From positions 2,721,178 to 2,785,177 of the forward strand of contig NC_083598.1 of assembly GCF_020882245.1 (NCBI RefSeq): 64,000 nucleotides of DNA, read 5' to 3'. Under the pieces are notes generated by a model. It was given only the letters and a program-made list of their open reading frames with translations, ran no database searches and was not told the DNA's origin. A program made the position numbers and the translations under genes. Positions 1 to 11,425 of the stretch are shown in pieces (the stretch's first letter is position 1; every line of letters starts with the position of its first letter). This DNA comes from Rhopalosiphum padi. Lineage: Eukaryota; Arthropoda; Insecta; Hemiptera; Aphididae.

Positions 1-345
1 ATATTATTATATGTCTATGTTTATGTGTCATGATTTAAAAAAGGTGATATCTTTTATCACTTGTTTCAAGATTACACAGATTACACACGTTTTTAAAAAA
101 CATATCCCGACAATATAAGCGTGAGTGAAGAGGAAGGGGCAGAATATATGATAAGAAATACATAACATTCTTTGAAAGTTTTTACGGTATATTACAATTT
201 TAAACTTGCGACCTCTGGATGAACTTTATCTGGCCCGCAGACAAGACATTTATTATTTTTCGATAACTCCCGAAAACTTCACGAATCCCTTAAGTGACTG
301 TCCAAAAATATTAATCGGTAATCACTGTCATAGACAATACTATGT

Positions 346-405
346 TATATAAAGGATGTGCGTTGTTGGCGACTATATATACAGAGGAATTCCACAGTCA
401 ACAGC
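346..405 (+). promoter_or_regulatory. Candidate core promoter (two TATA boxes and initiator-like site)
   Basis: A TATATAAAG box lies at 346-354 and a second TATATATA at about 374-381. About 25 bases after the second comes CACAGTCAACAGC, which resembles an arthropod initiator followed by a typical 5' leader. GC content rises just downstream (430-470). This architecture resembles insect TATA/Inr promoters, but TA-rich words are common here, so chance is a real alternative. The next frame beginning with ATG is at 493. Confidence 0.3.
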
Positions 406-492
406 TTGCAGCAGTCACACAAAGAAAATCATCGGGACGCGGAGGCGAATATCCGGCAAACGCGCATATTTATATAAATATATAATATTATT

Positions 493-981
493 ATGTTATG
501 TGTGTGTCGTTCTATAGCGCATTATGTGTTATTATTACGGTTTTCATATTTGGGATACTCCTCCTCCGTTTGGTTACGACGACAAAGATATCACAGGAAA
601 TCACACCTTTATTACATATATTATACGCTGTCGACAACAGCCGGGCGGAGATACGCGATCGTACTCAAACACGACCGCGACGCACAGTTTTCAAAATGTG
701 TCATGCACTACACAGTGAATGCGTGCGAGCGTGTGCGCATAAACAATCTGTCCGACTTTAAATGTAACGGTCAAAGTCAATGCGACGTAGTGGTATCTCG
801 TCGTGGCGAAAATTTACGGTTATTTAAAAGCCTCGGGGGTCGGGGGTTACACCTACGCGCCCGCGTGAAATCCACCTATTCGTATTATCGTCTATTATAT
901 TATTGCGAATGTAAAAATATAACGGAGGTGGAAATATGTTCGCAAACCGCATATTATATTATAAACAGGACGTCTAGCTAG
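493..981 (+). CDS. Unrecognised 162-codon open frame, doubtful
   Basis: An ATG-initiated frame runs 162 codons downstream of the promoter-like sequence at 346-405. It has a cysteine- and tyrosine-rich predicted product with no signal peptide, repeat or motif I recognise. Two other frames are open over part of the same stretch, which suggests a local scarcity of stop codons rather than selection for coding. The start context is weak (T-rich before ATG). It could be a noncoding first exon or plain spacer. I cannot assign a function. Confidence 0.13.
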   Translation: MLCVCRSIAHYVLLLRFSYLGYSSSVWLRRQRYHRKSHLYYIYYTLSTTAGRRYAIVLKHDRDAQFSKCVMHYTVNACERVRINNLSDFKCNGQSQCDVVVSRRGENLRLFKSLGGRGLHLRARVKSTYSYYRLLYYCECKNITEVEICSQTAYYIINRTSS

Positions 982-1439
982 TGCACGCGATTAGTGCTCG
1001 CAGTAATCACTGATTAATATTCATCATATTATACGTATGTGTAGGAAATTCGCCGAGCGGCGTTCGATACAATCGGTCGTTGAAAATAATATCCTATAGG
1101 TATACGCACTCTATTGTGTGTACAGGGTGGGCCACCGCATGGGAATGTGTGCTGACACGCGAAAACGTCAAACGCGATCGGTCGCCAGCCCTGTACATCA
1201 TAATAATGTATACTATACACATAGTAATAATATAATGAATGCGGACGTCTGAACGTAATAAAACAACGTCGTAGAATATATTATTATTATTACTAAATCG
1301 TATATACGTTAAACCGTGTATTATAATATTACATGTCATAATACGATCGTGGATTCATAGACCGTCTGCTGGTCGTGTATCGCCCGCAATCATCTATATA
1401 ATATTATATACATACCACGAAATGGGTAGAAACACCGCA

Positions 1440-1480
<41 letters not shown>

Positions 1481-2890
1481 ATCTCTGATAATATAATATA
1501 GTTACCGTCGTGATTTACGACCTCGTCTACGATTTTTCCTATTGTGAACGTTTAAGACCAAGGACTATTATAATATATAATATAAACATACATCTCGTTT
1601 TTCATAAACTACAATACGTCTCTATAGCGATATTGACTCAAAAATCTATTGATTTATACATGCCACGCGTTTATAATCACATGTAAGCCACTTTGAAAGC
1701 ATCGTATTAGCGGAATTATATATTCTACGTCTGTTCGCGATTTATGGAGAATATTTACCAATTTTCGGCAATCTGTGTATACCCATACAGTATAATATAA
1801 TCGTTATGGTTGAACATAATAATTATTAGGTTCACCAATATATGGTCTGTTGTTCGTCAACGAGATCCAAAAAGATAGTATATCGACTTTAAAGCGATTA
1901 GCGACAAACAAAGCATAGATCTACCTCATAGTATCTACCTACGCACTATTTATAAATAAAATCAACGATGATAAAATTGTATACAACTATAATATTATAT
2001 TTCACTGGTTTGTAAGAGTATAATATTTTTTTGTTGAATTTCATACAACAGCATTATCTTATACGTACACCGGTATACGAGTACTATACGTATTATAGCT
2101 GAACATTGGATACAACAAACTGGGTGAACACTTAAAATAGTATTTCTCCGTTTATACAACTAAAATGAATTAACAATTATTTTTAATGGTGCGCATGTTT
2201 TTTTTTTTCTATGTAATTTAAGTTTTATTTTATCGTGTTTACAGCGTACGAGACAGACGACAAATACTTAACTTGTATTCAGCAGATTCGACTGTGGCGT
2301 TAGTCACTTGTTCGAAGGTTATAACTTATAATTATACCATTAACTAATAACTAATGATGTGTTGTTAAAATTCTTGTCATTGCAAGTTCCTACCAATATT
2401 TAATATTCATAACCAATGTTAATGCATTAACGTAAATCGATTTTTGTTCTGTAATTCGTTAGTGATATAGTATAGTGATCAAATAATAATATAATATACT
2501 ACTAGATACCTTAATAGTATATCTTTATAGGTTTTTCACCATTCAACGCTGTATGATATATTATTATAAATATCATAACACAAGTAATACGAACCTGTAT
2601 ATTTAGATTTTGAAAAGCATTTATTAATCATATTAATATTAATATACATATCTACAAAATGTTATCAAAAACAAAACCTATATACCGCTTGTATCGGAAA
2701 TGTTCGTATTTTTGTTGTGATTGTATGACGCATTTATAAAATATATTATATCGTTATTATTACGCATTTTTGTAAATATTTAATAAGACATTTGAGTGAG
2801 TCATAAAGACAAAAAAAATAAAAAAGGAAAAGACAAAAATCGCGCGGCCCTCGTCGTTGGTATCGAGGGTGTATTGTCTCGGCGAGCGCG
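982..2890. other. AT-rich spacer without recognisable gene
   Basis: No frame of useful length and no recognisable transposon protein was seen. The stretch holds the (AT)n array at 1442-1477 and a word like a mariner-type end (ACAGGGTGGGCC) near 1131 without a visible partner. A small GC-rich patch at 2838-2895 has a CCCTCG/CGAGGG stem. Confidence 0.5.
1442..1477. repeat. (AT)n microsatellite
   Basis: An uninterrupted AT dinucleotide run of about 18 units is read directly from the sequence. Confidence 0.95.
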
Positions 2891-3070
2891 GGAATCTCGT
2901 TAAATAACTACGTTTACAACCCGTAAAATCACGGAATTTCGGCCACCACTCCTTCGGACCACACTAAACGTATATGTATATAAGACATAGTGTTGTGGGC
3001 GTGCGTACACCTGACACTGTGCGGTGTCGTACAATAATAATAATAATAATATAATCGAAAACAAACTACA

Positions 3071-3096
3071 CGCACACACACACACACACACACACA
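3071..3096. repeat. (CA)n microsatellite
   Basis: About 12 CA units are read directly. The array creates the false threonine/histidine-rich and valine/cysteine-rich frames around it on both strands. Confidence 0.95.
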
Positions 3097-3233
3097 TTCA
3101 CGCGAACGCATATGAAATACCTGAACGCGGGGACAAAAGGGGACGCGATGAAAATTATGTGAATAATATTCTATTCACACGGCGCGCCGGAGAGTACAAT
3201 AAACGCAATTGTTGTTCGGTGAAGGCGCCAACA

Positions 3234-3268
3234 GCGGCGGCGGTGGCGGTGGCGGCGGCGGCGGCGGA
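3234..3268. repeat. GCG-rich trinucleotide run (GGC/GGT)n
   Basis: An imperfect GGC/GGT repeat encodes poly-alanine/valine in one frame and poly-glycine in another. It lies in a GC-rich patch (3000-3350) about 140 bases after the (CA)n array. No gene is recognised around it. Confidence 0.9.
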
Positions 3269-3773
3269 CGAATATATGAGGACGAAGAGGAGGACGACTG
3301 TAAGGAAAGTACTACTCAAGTCTAGTACGGTTGCGGTGGTGGCGTTTTAAAATCAGTACATATATCATATACGATATTGTAATGAGTTTAGGGCTCGGAT
3401 TTAAGTGCACTAAAAGATCACAGGACATATAAATATTATGCGTTAATGCACAAGAAATATCTAAAAAAATATGCTCGTAGAAATCGTGTTTAAATTATGA
3501 TTACGATTTTAAATTTATATATTATAACAAGTCACGCCGATATTAATTTATTATTTCATTATTGTACACTTGTGTAATTATAATTTATAAAAAAAAAAAA
3601 AACTGGAAAATGCGAAAAAATAATAATAAATTATAGTCGAAATTGTACGTACCTAGAGTGTTTACTATAAAGCTACAGTATAGTAGTGGACTAAACCATA
3701 ATAAGATTACCAATTGATATGAACTGATGATAAAACTGTAAGATTAGCTCTGAAAAGTCTAAAACGTTGAGAT

Positions 3774-4283
3774 ATGGACAACACGTTTTGTTCCAAAAGA
3801 TTTTGCATTTTTTCAATCAAACTTTCTCGAAACACATTTTGTGCTCAATCTGCTGCAGTGCGATCGACCGGAGGTAATGCGGCGAATGAAATGCACACCT
3901 ACGTGACATCATACGTCGTCATATTCGGGTTGGAAAGTCGCAGTTTTGACGTTATGTCAAAGCGACTCTGCGGCGGCAAAGAGATCGAAAGAGAGAAATT
4001 ATTATATTATTTTAAGCGCGCAAGGATGTGTGATGACGGTCGAGACGGAGTTGGACTTGCGTACATATTTATAATATGGACACGGTCGTATCGCAGAGGT
4101 CGGTCGGTATTTACTATTTATGTGCGTACGTATGTACGTATGTATGAATGTACGTACGTATGTATATATAGTTGTGGCGGCGGCAAACTATCGGACGAAG
4201 CGGTAAGGGGGCGCGGAGCTCGGCGGGGAGGGTCAGTGGATGTGGCCAGTGTATCGGATTGTTGTGGGAACGCATTCCACTAG
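3774..4283 (+). CDS. Unrecognised 169-codon ORF with a strong internal splice-donor-like site
   Basis: The frame begins with a real ATG in a fair initiation context (G at -3 and +4) and stays open for 169 codons through a GC-richer stretch. Residues 1 to about 110 are not simple repeats. Residues about 117-133 come from the GTAC/GTAT tetranucleotide tract and are low complexity. A donor-like GCG|GTAAGG is present at 4202/4203, so a coding exon could end there. No domain, signal peptide or family match is recognised. This is one of the longest ATG-started frames in the window, yet the repeat tract and lack of homology leave it as a candidate orphan exon at best. Confidence 0.22.
   Translation: MDNTFCSKRFCIFSIKLSRNTFCAQSAAVRSTGGNAANEMHTYVTSYVVIFGLESRSFDVMSKRLCGGKEIEREKLLYYFKRARMCDDGRDGVGLAYIFIIWTRSYRRGRSVFTIYVRTYVRMYECTYVCIYSCGGGKLSDEAVRGRGARRGGSVDVASVSDCCGNAFH
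4121..4170. repeat. GTAC/GTAT tetranucleotide tract
   Basis: Degenerate tandem GTAC and GTAT units run across about 50 bases and end in TATATATA. The tract lies inside the ORF at 3774-4283. Confidence 0.85.
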
Positions 4284-4333
4284 GTGGCAGAGCGACGAGT
4301 ATGCAGGTGCACGGCCGCCACTCTGTCGCCACT

Positions 4334-4359
<26 letters not shown>
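4334..4359. repeat. (CA)n microsatellite
   Basis: About 13 CA units are read directly, within a GC-richer patch. Confidence 0.95.
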
Positions 4360-4364
<5 letters not shown>

Positions 4365-4745
4365 AAATACATATATACACGACACATTGGCTCGTTGCTC
4401 CCGCCACCGTCTCAGAACAATCCGTTTACGTAACGCGACCATTGTGCCGGTATACAGGGTGATGAGCGGATTCCGATCATAAAATAAATAAAAAGTCGAA
4501 CACCGCGGCAGCATCGCCGAACAGTCGTACGGCTGTGACAATAATACTGTGAGATAATATTGTAATATATGATATGGTCGCTGTAGGTACGCATCGTAAC
4601 GAAAAGACGGTTTCGACTGTTTCGAGACTATATAATATACAGCATCGTTTACTGGACCGTCGCGTGATGTGTGTGTATACGAAAGAAGAGTACCTATATA
4701 CATACGATAGTTATAATATTAATCGATTTACACGGATCGAATCTG

Positions 4746-5117
4746 ATGTATAGTAATCGTGATAAGTATAGGTCCCATCGGCGGACGTGGACTCGACAGA
4801 CACCGGACGAGTGGTCAAATTTAGAGATGGGTGGCAGTAACGCCTACTCTCCGGGCCTTACGAATTTCCAACTTCCATCGCTTGCACGCACAAATACACA
4901 ATTAGGTACCACTAATTCGACTTTCGTGATACAGACGGTGTTTAGTAAGAATTATTATTTTTATCGTCTCGTTATCGATCAAAGGCGACAGCCTACGATC
5001 GGCCGCGACCTAACAACCAGTTACATAAATCATAAACTATTTGATTATTATGTCGGATACAGATTAATAATTGTGTACGATAAGATTCGAGGCAACGCAG
5101 TTCGATTATTTCATTGA
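4746..5117 (+). CDS. Unrecognised 123-codon ORF
   Basis: This is an ATG-initiated frame; the same frame is open further 5' from about 4671 but without ATG. The central part (about 4790-4935) is balanced in base composition and reads as a mixed, protein-like sequence rich in Ser, Thr, Asn and Pro. The C-terminal third is Tyr/Ile-rich, as expected of AT-rich noncoding DNA. No signal peptide, membrane segment or known motif is evident. It ends about 75 bases before the hAT-like MITE at 5193. It may be an orphan gene, a terminal exon, or chance. Confidence 0.2.
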   Translation: MYSNRDKYRSHRRTWTRQTPDEWSNLEMGGSNAYSPGLTNFQLPSLARTNTQLGTTNSTFVIQTVFSKNYYFYRLVIDQRRQPTIGRDLTTSYINHKLFDYYVGYRLIIVYDKIRGNAVRLFH

Positions 5118-5192
5118 TAAAAAATAAATAAAAACATCATCATCGTAATAATGTATTAGTCACAAAACAATAATGTATACTTATACTGTATT

Positions 5193-5340
5193 CAGGGGTG
5201 TGCCCGTGCCCCCCCCCCATTCACCGTATTTTATACTTATTTTTTATTATATGAGATATTTTACAACTCTACGCCCCATGTACGCAAATTTGAACTTGTT
5301 GTTTATGCCCCCCCCTTAAAATATTTCTAAATACCCCCTG
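5193..5340. mobile_element. hAT-like MITE, 148 bp, with 8-bp target duplication
   Basis: The left end reads CAGGGGTGTGCCCG and continues into a run of C. The right end reads TAAATACCCCCTG, so the outermost CAGGGG bases are inverted copies. The eight bases before the element (ACTGTATT) and the eight after it (ACTATATT) differ at one position, as expected of an aged hAT target-site duplication. C-runs just inside the ends are common in short hAT derivatives of aphids, from memory. There is no coding capacity, so it is a non-autonomous copy. Confidence 0.72.
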
Positions 5341-7229
5341 ACTATATTATAATAACGAATAATCTAATGTAAAAATCTTTTTTTGAGAGAGAGAGGGTAG
5401 GGGCTTGCTTATTTTGTTGTCTACTCAAAATACTGTATCGTTTGAAACTTTAGTAGTGTAGTGCTTTCGAAATCCACTACTTTAGAGAAAGACCTCTTTA
5501 ATCTGTGTTCGATTTTCAGTTAAAAGTAGTGTAATGTTAGGTTAAACCTCCCCGGTCACCTAGTCTTTAACTAAATCTGCCACAGGTTTATTACAACATG
5601 TCCACAAATTGATTAATTTTATAATATCACATAGGAAGTTTGTTTAAGAATAGGGAATTCAGTCTTCACTGAGATTCTATAAACATTGTGACAATGTACA
5701 CGTTATCCGTTATGTACAATGTGTATACGCGTGTCATGTGATAACGACTATTATAATGTTGGAAATTTTTTTGAAAGCTTTCGCAACGTAAGACGCGAAA
5801 GTGTTGCACGTTATACACCGCACTCGCTTCCTAGTTCCGGCATACAACCTGTCCATAAACAATATGCTCAGTGCGCACACAATTTACTCACATTATAATT
5901 TATTAATATACGCGACTGTGAAAGCCAATATCTAAAATTCAATATTCAAAACTGACTCGTTACTCGTTAAATTAATCGATCTATAAAAGCGAATTATAGT
6001 AGATTAATTAGGCACACTGCATGATGCTGTTGCAGTTTATTGCCTGAATGTATATATTATAAGCTCTATCATCACTCTATATATTCTACAGTATATGTCA
6101 GTATGCATATTATTATCGTATTCGGTTGTGTGCACGCAGCCTCGTCTCTCTACATAATATATATTATATACACATAGGTAATACGGCAATAGTGTCCACC
6201 ATACACCATGGTCGCGGTCACCGCCCGTTAAACCTGTGGGGCCATAACAAATCGTCATAACGCGTGTCCATTGAATTCCATTGTATTACGTCGCATCTCG
6301 CGTTATAATATTTTATATTGTTACAATATTATTATTGTTTCGAACCGTCGTCGCGACAACAATATAATATAATGGACGTACGCGTAAAAAAGCCACTCAG
6401 ATTTCAGAGTCGCCCGATATGTGTGTGCACCTGCAAAAAAAAAACACAGAAGGATGAGATGAGACGAGACGTCGTGTATATACATAATATCCGTGAAAAT
6501 AAAACAAGTACTTACTTTAATAATATTGTCATTTTTCTATAATCTACGCAGTGTGCAAGTTTGGACTGGAATCGCAAAAGCACGTAAAACGTATACAAGT
6601 ATGCAAAGCGGTAGACAGAAACAAACACCGCTTGCCGTGGGTAAAACGTGGGAAAGGATGATCTATATTTTCAAATGCGGTAAGATCTTTTTCTTCCAGC
6701 TTTCGATACTGAATAGACTTTTGAAATGCTAAACAATTGCAATTTTTTATTATAGGAGCAAGAACGTTAATTACCTTTCAACTGGAAAAAATAAATAAAC
6801 ATAAAATATGATGTTATAAACTGAGATATCAGTTTTAGTGTACCTACATTCAGTTCAAGGAGTAAATCGACATTGATATACTTACCTTTACAAACTTATT
6901 GAACCGATATGAACAATCAGCTGCAGTGGATTTGATATAGAACTCCGTACATGTTCAAAAGTGGTTCAAATTATTTTTTGAAATATTTATAACTCTTTAA
7001 GAACGATCTCTAAATCTTTCTTTAGAATTGGTCGAGTAGTTTTTGAGTAATAATCTAAGGTACGACATACAATAACTTAGGTACATAAATTAAATATTGT
7101 TTTCTTTATTTAAAAAAAAAAATCACATAGCATTATGTGTTATCTAGTTTATACCGATTTTTGATTTTTGTAACCTGCATTAGAAACATAAGCAAAAACA
7201 TATTTAATTTCCTCGAGTCGTAGTAAAAT
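5341..7229. other. Spacer without recognisable gene
   Basis: The stretch contains a short GA run near 5384-5396 and a phrase near 7028-7050 (TTGGTCGAGTAGTTTTTGAG) that resembles the element tail annotated at 7230-7385. Short frames at 6318-6732 are AT-driven and unrecognised. Confidence 0.5.
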
Positions 7230-7385
7230 TTATGTTTGAGCCATCTAACTATAGATTGGAAAAAGACATCGTCAAAGTGTCAAAGAATCGATTGATATAA
7301 TTTTTATTGAAATCGATCCATTAGTTTCTGAGATTAGCGCGTTCAAATATACAAACTTTTTAGCTGTGTAATATATTAATAGGTA
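7230..7385 (+). mobile_element. Candidate 3' tail of an insect interspersed element
   Basis: The phrase AAATCGATCCATTAGTTTCTG followed by AGATTAGCGCGTTCAAA and TATACAAAC matches, from memory, a widespread tail of insect non-autonomous elements (usual form: AATCGGTCCAGTAGTTTTTGAG and then GCGTTCAAACAAACAAAC). A weaker cousin lies at 7028-7050. The class (non-LTR or Helitron-like) cannot be fixed from the sequence alone. Confidence 0.45.
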
Positions 7386-8162
7386 GTCTTTATGTCAATC
7401 ATATAAGCATATATAGTGTAGACATTTTTTTAAAATACCATTTTTGGTTACAATACTATTATGACTATTATATCGGATGATCGTGCTTTAATAGCTCTGA
7501 TTCAATGCTGGGAGTTGTGTGCCCGAAGTAATAAATTATTATTTTATTAGACCGCGTTACGGTCGTCAAACCATCTTTTTTTTGTTGAAATTATACTCTA
7601 ACGTCGCCCATCCTCCCACCGACCGATTTAATTGATGCCACCTCGACCGATCGCGCGCTTTGTCGGCGGTGTTTTTTGAATAGATTGTAATAATATTATA
7701 AACCTTATGTAATACCATATTATTATAATGATCGTAAAACAACATTAGGCAGGTATACATAAATTTTTAATGTTTTGACGAGAGTGAAAAAGCATAAAAA
7801 GGAGATTGGATTTAAAAATGACACCAAGCAGGATTGTACCTATAATACTCGTATCAGGTAGGTCGCTATCAATTAAATTTATTGTATTATTTATAAACAA
7901 CAAAACGGCACGAAGTGATTTTTTGTTCAATATAATTTTCTAACAACATCATTGCAATGGATGATTTACGTTTTACAATAAATGATCACTGCGTGTTTTT
8001 ATACGCGACGTAACACCGTATAATACGCATACCTATATATTGTAACATTATATATTATACTTATACGGCGCGTTTAGTTTCGTCTTCGTGGCGGCGGGTT
8101 TTATGCGACCGCACGATTTCGCATTCCAACGCATACTGCGATGTACCTAAACGTAATATATA

Positions 8163-8363
8163 CAAGGTGTCTCGCGAGGGTTCGTGTGCAGTCGAACAAT
8201 TTTTCCAAAATAATTTTTTTTTATCTAATTTCGAACTGTATTGTGTATTTTTAAAACAATTTTTTTAATTATTCAATTCGGGTTTTATTTAAAGAAAATC
8301 ATACTTGAAAAAATTATACTAGGAAAAGAGCTGATTTAGTTAAAAAATACGGTGATCATCCTG
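8163..8363. mobile_element. Possible mariner-like MITE, 201 bp, in TA sites
   Basis: The left end, after TA, is CAAGGTGTC. The right end, read on the other strand and also flanked by TA, is CAGGATGATC. Similarity of the two ends is limited to about nine positions. Similar TACAGGRTGATTC-type words occur at 4453, 23540 and 33061, suggesting a family with TA target sites. The interior is AT-rich without coding capacity. Confidence 0.38.
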
Positions 8364-11300
8364 TATAATATAATATATCATAGTCTGACTGTATGTAGTT
8401 GGTATCAAAACCTACGGTTGTACGCAAGCCGGTAAGTTTGAACGACTGATTGAATTTTAAAACGTTACTTTAGTATAAGCGTGTTACAAGAGGTAAAGAA
8501 AAAGTCTTGGTAAGCATTTTATTATACTGCAATAACTTTTTTTTTTTTCTAATAACGTAACTATTAAAATATCATAGATATTAAAAAAATAGTATGAATG
8601 CACGTGTCTGATAAATTGGCTATAGTCGTATTTTTTTGTGACGTAAAAAGAAATATGCGGACTATTGAAAATTTAAAATAATTAGTAAAAAATGATTATT
8701 TGTATACAATACTACAGTCTACTGCAATTGCGACAAATGACAATGCCGACAACAAAACGATGTTCTCGTCTACATGAATATCGGAACGGTGTCGGATAAA
8801 TCGGTAGGTAATTGCTAATATTATTATAAAAATACAAGTGTCATCTATTAATAAATAAATAGATCAAGATATACGACATGTTAAGTTGTGAACACTCCTT
8901 TATCGCTCTAATTTTTTGTCCGGGTAAAAAAATAATTTTGGAAACAGTTGAAGTCGGAATTTTGGTTATACATTCATTCTTTTGATTTTCAAAATAGTTA
9001 AATATTATAAATTGTTTTTTGACCAAAAATCAGAACTATCATGGTCGCCGTGTTTTGAATCGAATGTATTATTATATTAACATGATCACGCTCGATCTTC
9101 GTAAATAGCCCGACGAATTTTACCGCTTTTTTGCATACGTATAGGTATAGGTAAGTATAGTATAGTTTATTGCTGACATTAACCCACGTATAACGTTATG
9201 GACTAAGCTATATAACAAAATATTAAACATTATTAATTAGGTTCGTAAATCGCCGTAGTATGCAATCAAAACTTTCCAAAATATTACACACAGAGGTAGG
9301 TATTTTATATTTTGTACCTATAATTGCAGGTATTGACGAATAAATACTAACTCGCCTATAACCACTGATTATTCGAAATAATAATATGGTTATATGCAGC
9401 TCACAAGTTTGATTATGCATCCTAGCAAACTCATTGATCCGACTCTTCGTTCGAGAAATACACACACACGCTCACATTGGAATATTATAATATGGTTTTT
9501 ATGTTGTCCTGCAGTATGTAAACTAAATGTTAATGTCATAAATCACAATAAAAGTAAGTCGTATATTATACATAGGTAACGTCTTAGATACGTCATATTG
9601 TGTCCATTTTTAACCTCGCCAGAGTATATAACTTTATTTTATATGTAAAATTTACATTGGGGATAGGTTTATTGACTTCGGCGCAATAGCCGATTACCAT
9701 CTCTGAATATGATTCCGCGAGCAATAAACTCATATTTTTGAATCAATAATGTCGGATTTTTCATATTTTTACGATTTACATTATAGATTCTGAAAAGTGG
9801 AAACGCTGATCGTGGAAAACGTCCGATACTGACGACAAATATTGCATCTGTCTAATAATTATTATAATAATAATATAATGTAGTACTGTATACGACAAAA
9901 TAATATTACTTGAATAATGGAATTCATAGTAATATATCAATTTACATACGTGTAACTTGTAAATTTCAAAAGCGTAACTCTTATGAAGAAACGTCAAAAC
10001 GATAGAAATTGAATACCGATGAGTATAATCTCATTATTATATTATGTAAAATATTATAATAGTTTTCTGTTTGCACATTTTTAATATCAATATAAAATAT
10101 ATTGTCAACTTTTTGGAAAATTTTATAAATTATCTCTGTCCTCTATACTTATTAATTACCGTTTATGTACAATTTTTAGTTTGAAAAAATTTCATGATTA
10201 ATCTTTCAATAAAGTTTCAAAAAAAGTCAATGCCTATATGTCCTATACAGATAATAGGTATAATGTAGGTATACATTGTTCAACCCACAACAATTGTCAT
10301 AGATGTCATATCTATTGTATAGGTATGCCGAATTGCCGATTGATTTGTTAATGAAAGACACAAATTATTATTATTTTTTTTTACGTCATATTAATAAGGC
10401 GTTAAAATTTTGTTTTAGCTATTTTTTTTTATTATTATTATTAATTATTATCATTTTTTAATTTTTCAACGAAAATATTTTTTTAATCCCTTATTATAAA
10501 GGAGAATATTTATTGGAGTGTTTCGATACTTAAAAATGGATATTTGAACGAGTTGTCTATGATTTATGAGTTTTAAGTATCTAAAGTTAGATGAGTTCCA
10601 CTCACTTGACGTTGTACAAGGGTAGGGTACTCTGTAAAATGTTAGTCTACTATTACGCTTGTCGCTCATTAATATTTTAAATACTTGTAACAAATATAAT
10701 TTTTGTTTAAAACGTTGGTTTTAGTAGATTTAAATACAATAAAAGTTGTAAAAAAATTATGTGAACGAAATATTTTCAAAAACCTCAGTTTTTCTGAAAT
10801 AATGAATGTGTTTCGTTAAATGGATCATCTCATATTATAAAAATAATTTATATACGACCCACGCTCCCAACGCGAACGAATAATCTTCGAAAATTAAAAA
10901 GTAAAAGTATTCGATTACATTTTTTCAGTATCGTAAGACATGATCGTATTTCAAAGAAAGTGAATTAATAAAAGTCACCTTAGATAATAGTGTATATAGC
11001 AGTCAGTTGAACAATTTTTTCATTGTTATACACCTGCGTAACGTTTCCTCGCCAACCACAATCACAGAGTATGACACTAATGAATATGTGAGGCTGTTAA
11101 AATATTTTATTGGATTAACCTTCATAACATTTGAATTTTCAATCAATTTTCACTCATCGAGTGCATTCGCTCTATCGCATTTGACACGCGGTCATTTTTG
11201 CACGACGGCGACGACCTAAAGGTACGATAATATATGTACGATAGACACTCGACGCTGCGATTTATCACAATAACCCTCGTGCAATTGTGCAGGCGTCAAC

Positions 11301-11390
11301 GTCTCATCGACCCGACGCCATCGCATTATTATTACTATTATTATTGTTATTATTAAAATAACATAAAGCACTTGACGTGCATGCGGTGTA
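8364..11390. other. AT-rich spacer without recognisable gene
   Basis: Only short frames with A/T-biased composition occur. Poly-T tracts and dispersed GTATAGGTA words are present. No inverted-repeat element could be delimited by eye. Confidence 0.5.
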
Positions 11391-11391
11391 C

Positions 11392-11424
<33 letters not shown>

Positions 11425-11425
11425 T
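11392..11425. repeat. (AAT)n microsatellite
   Basis: About 11 AAT units are read directly. A related interrupted ATT array precedes it at 11325-11355 on the same strand. Confidence 0.93.

Noticed and set aside
3024..3350. 108-codon frame over the (CA)n and GCG repeats
   Set aside because: Its His/Thr and Ala/Val content comes directly from the microsatellites.
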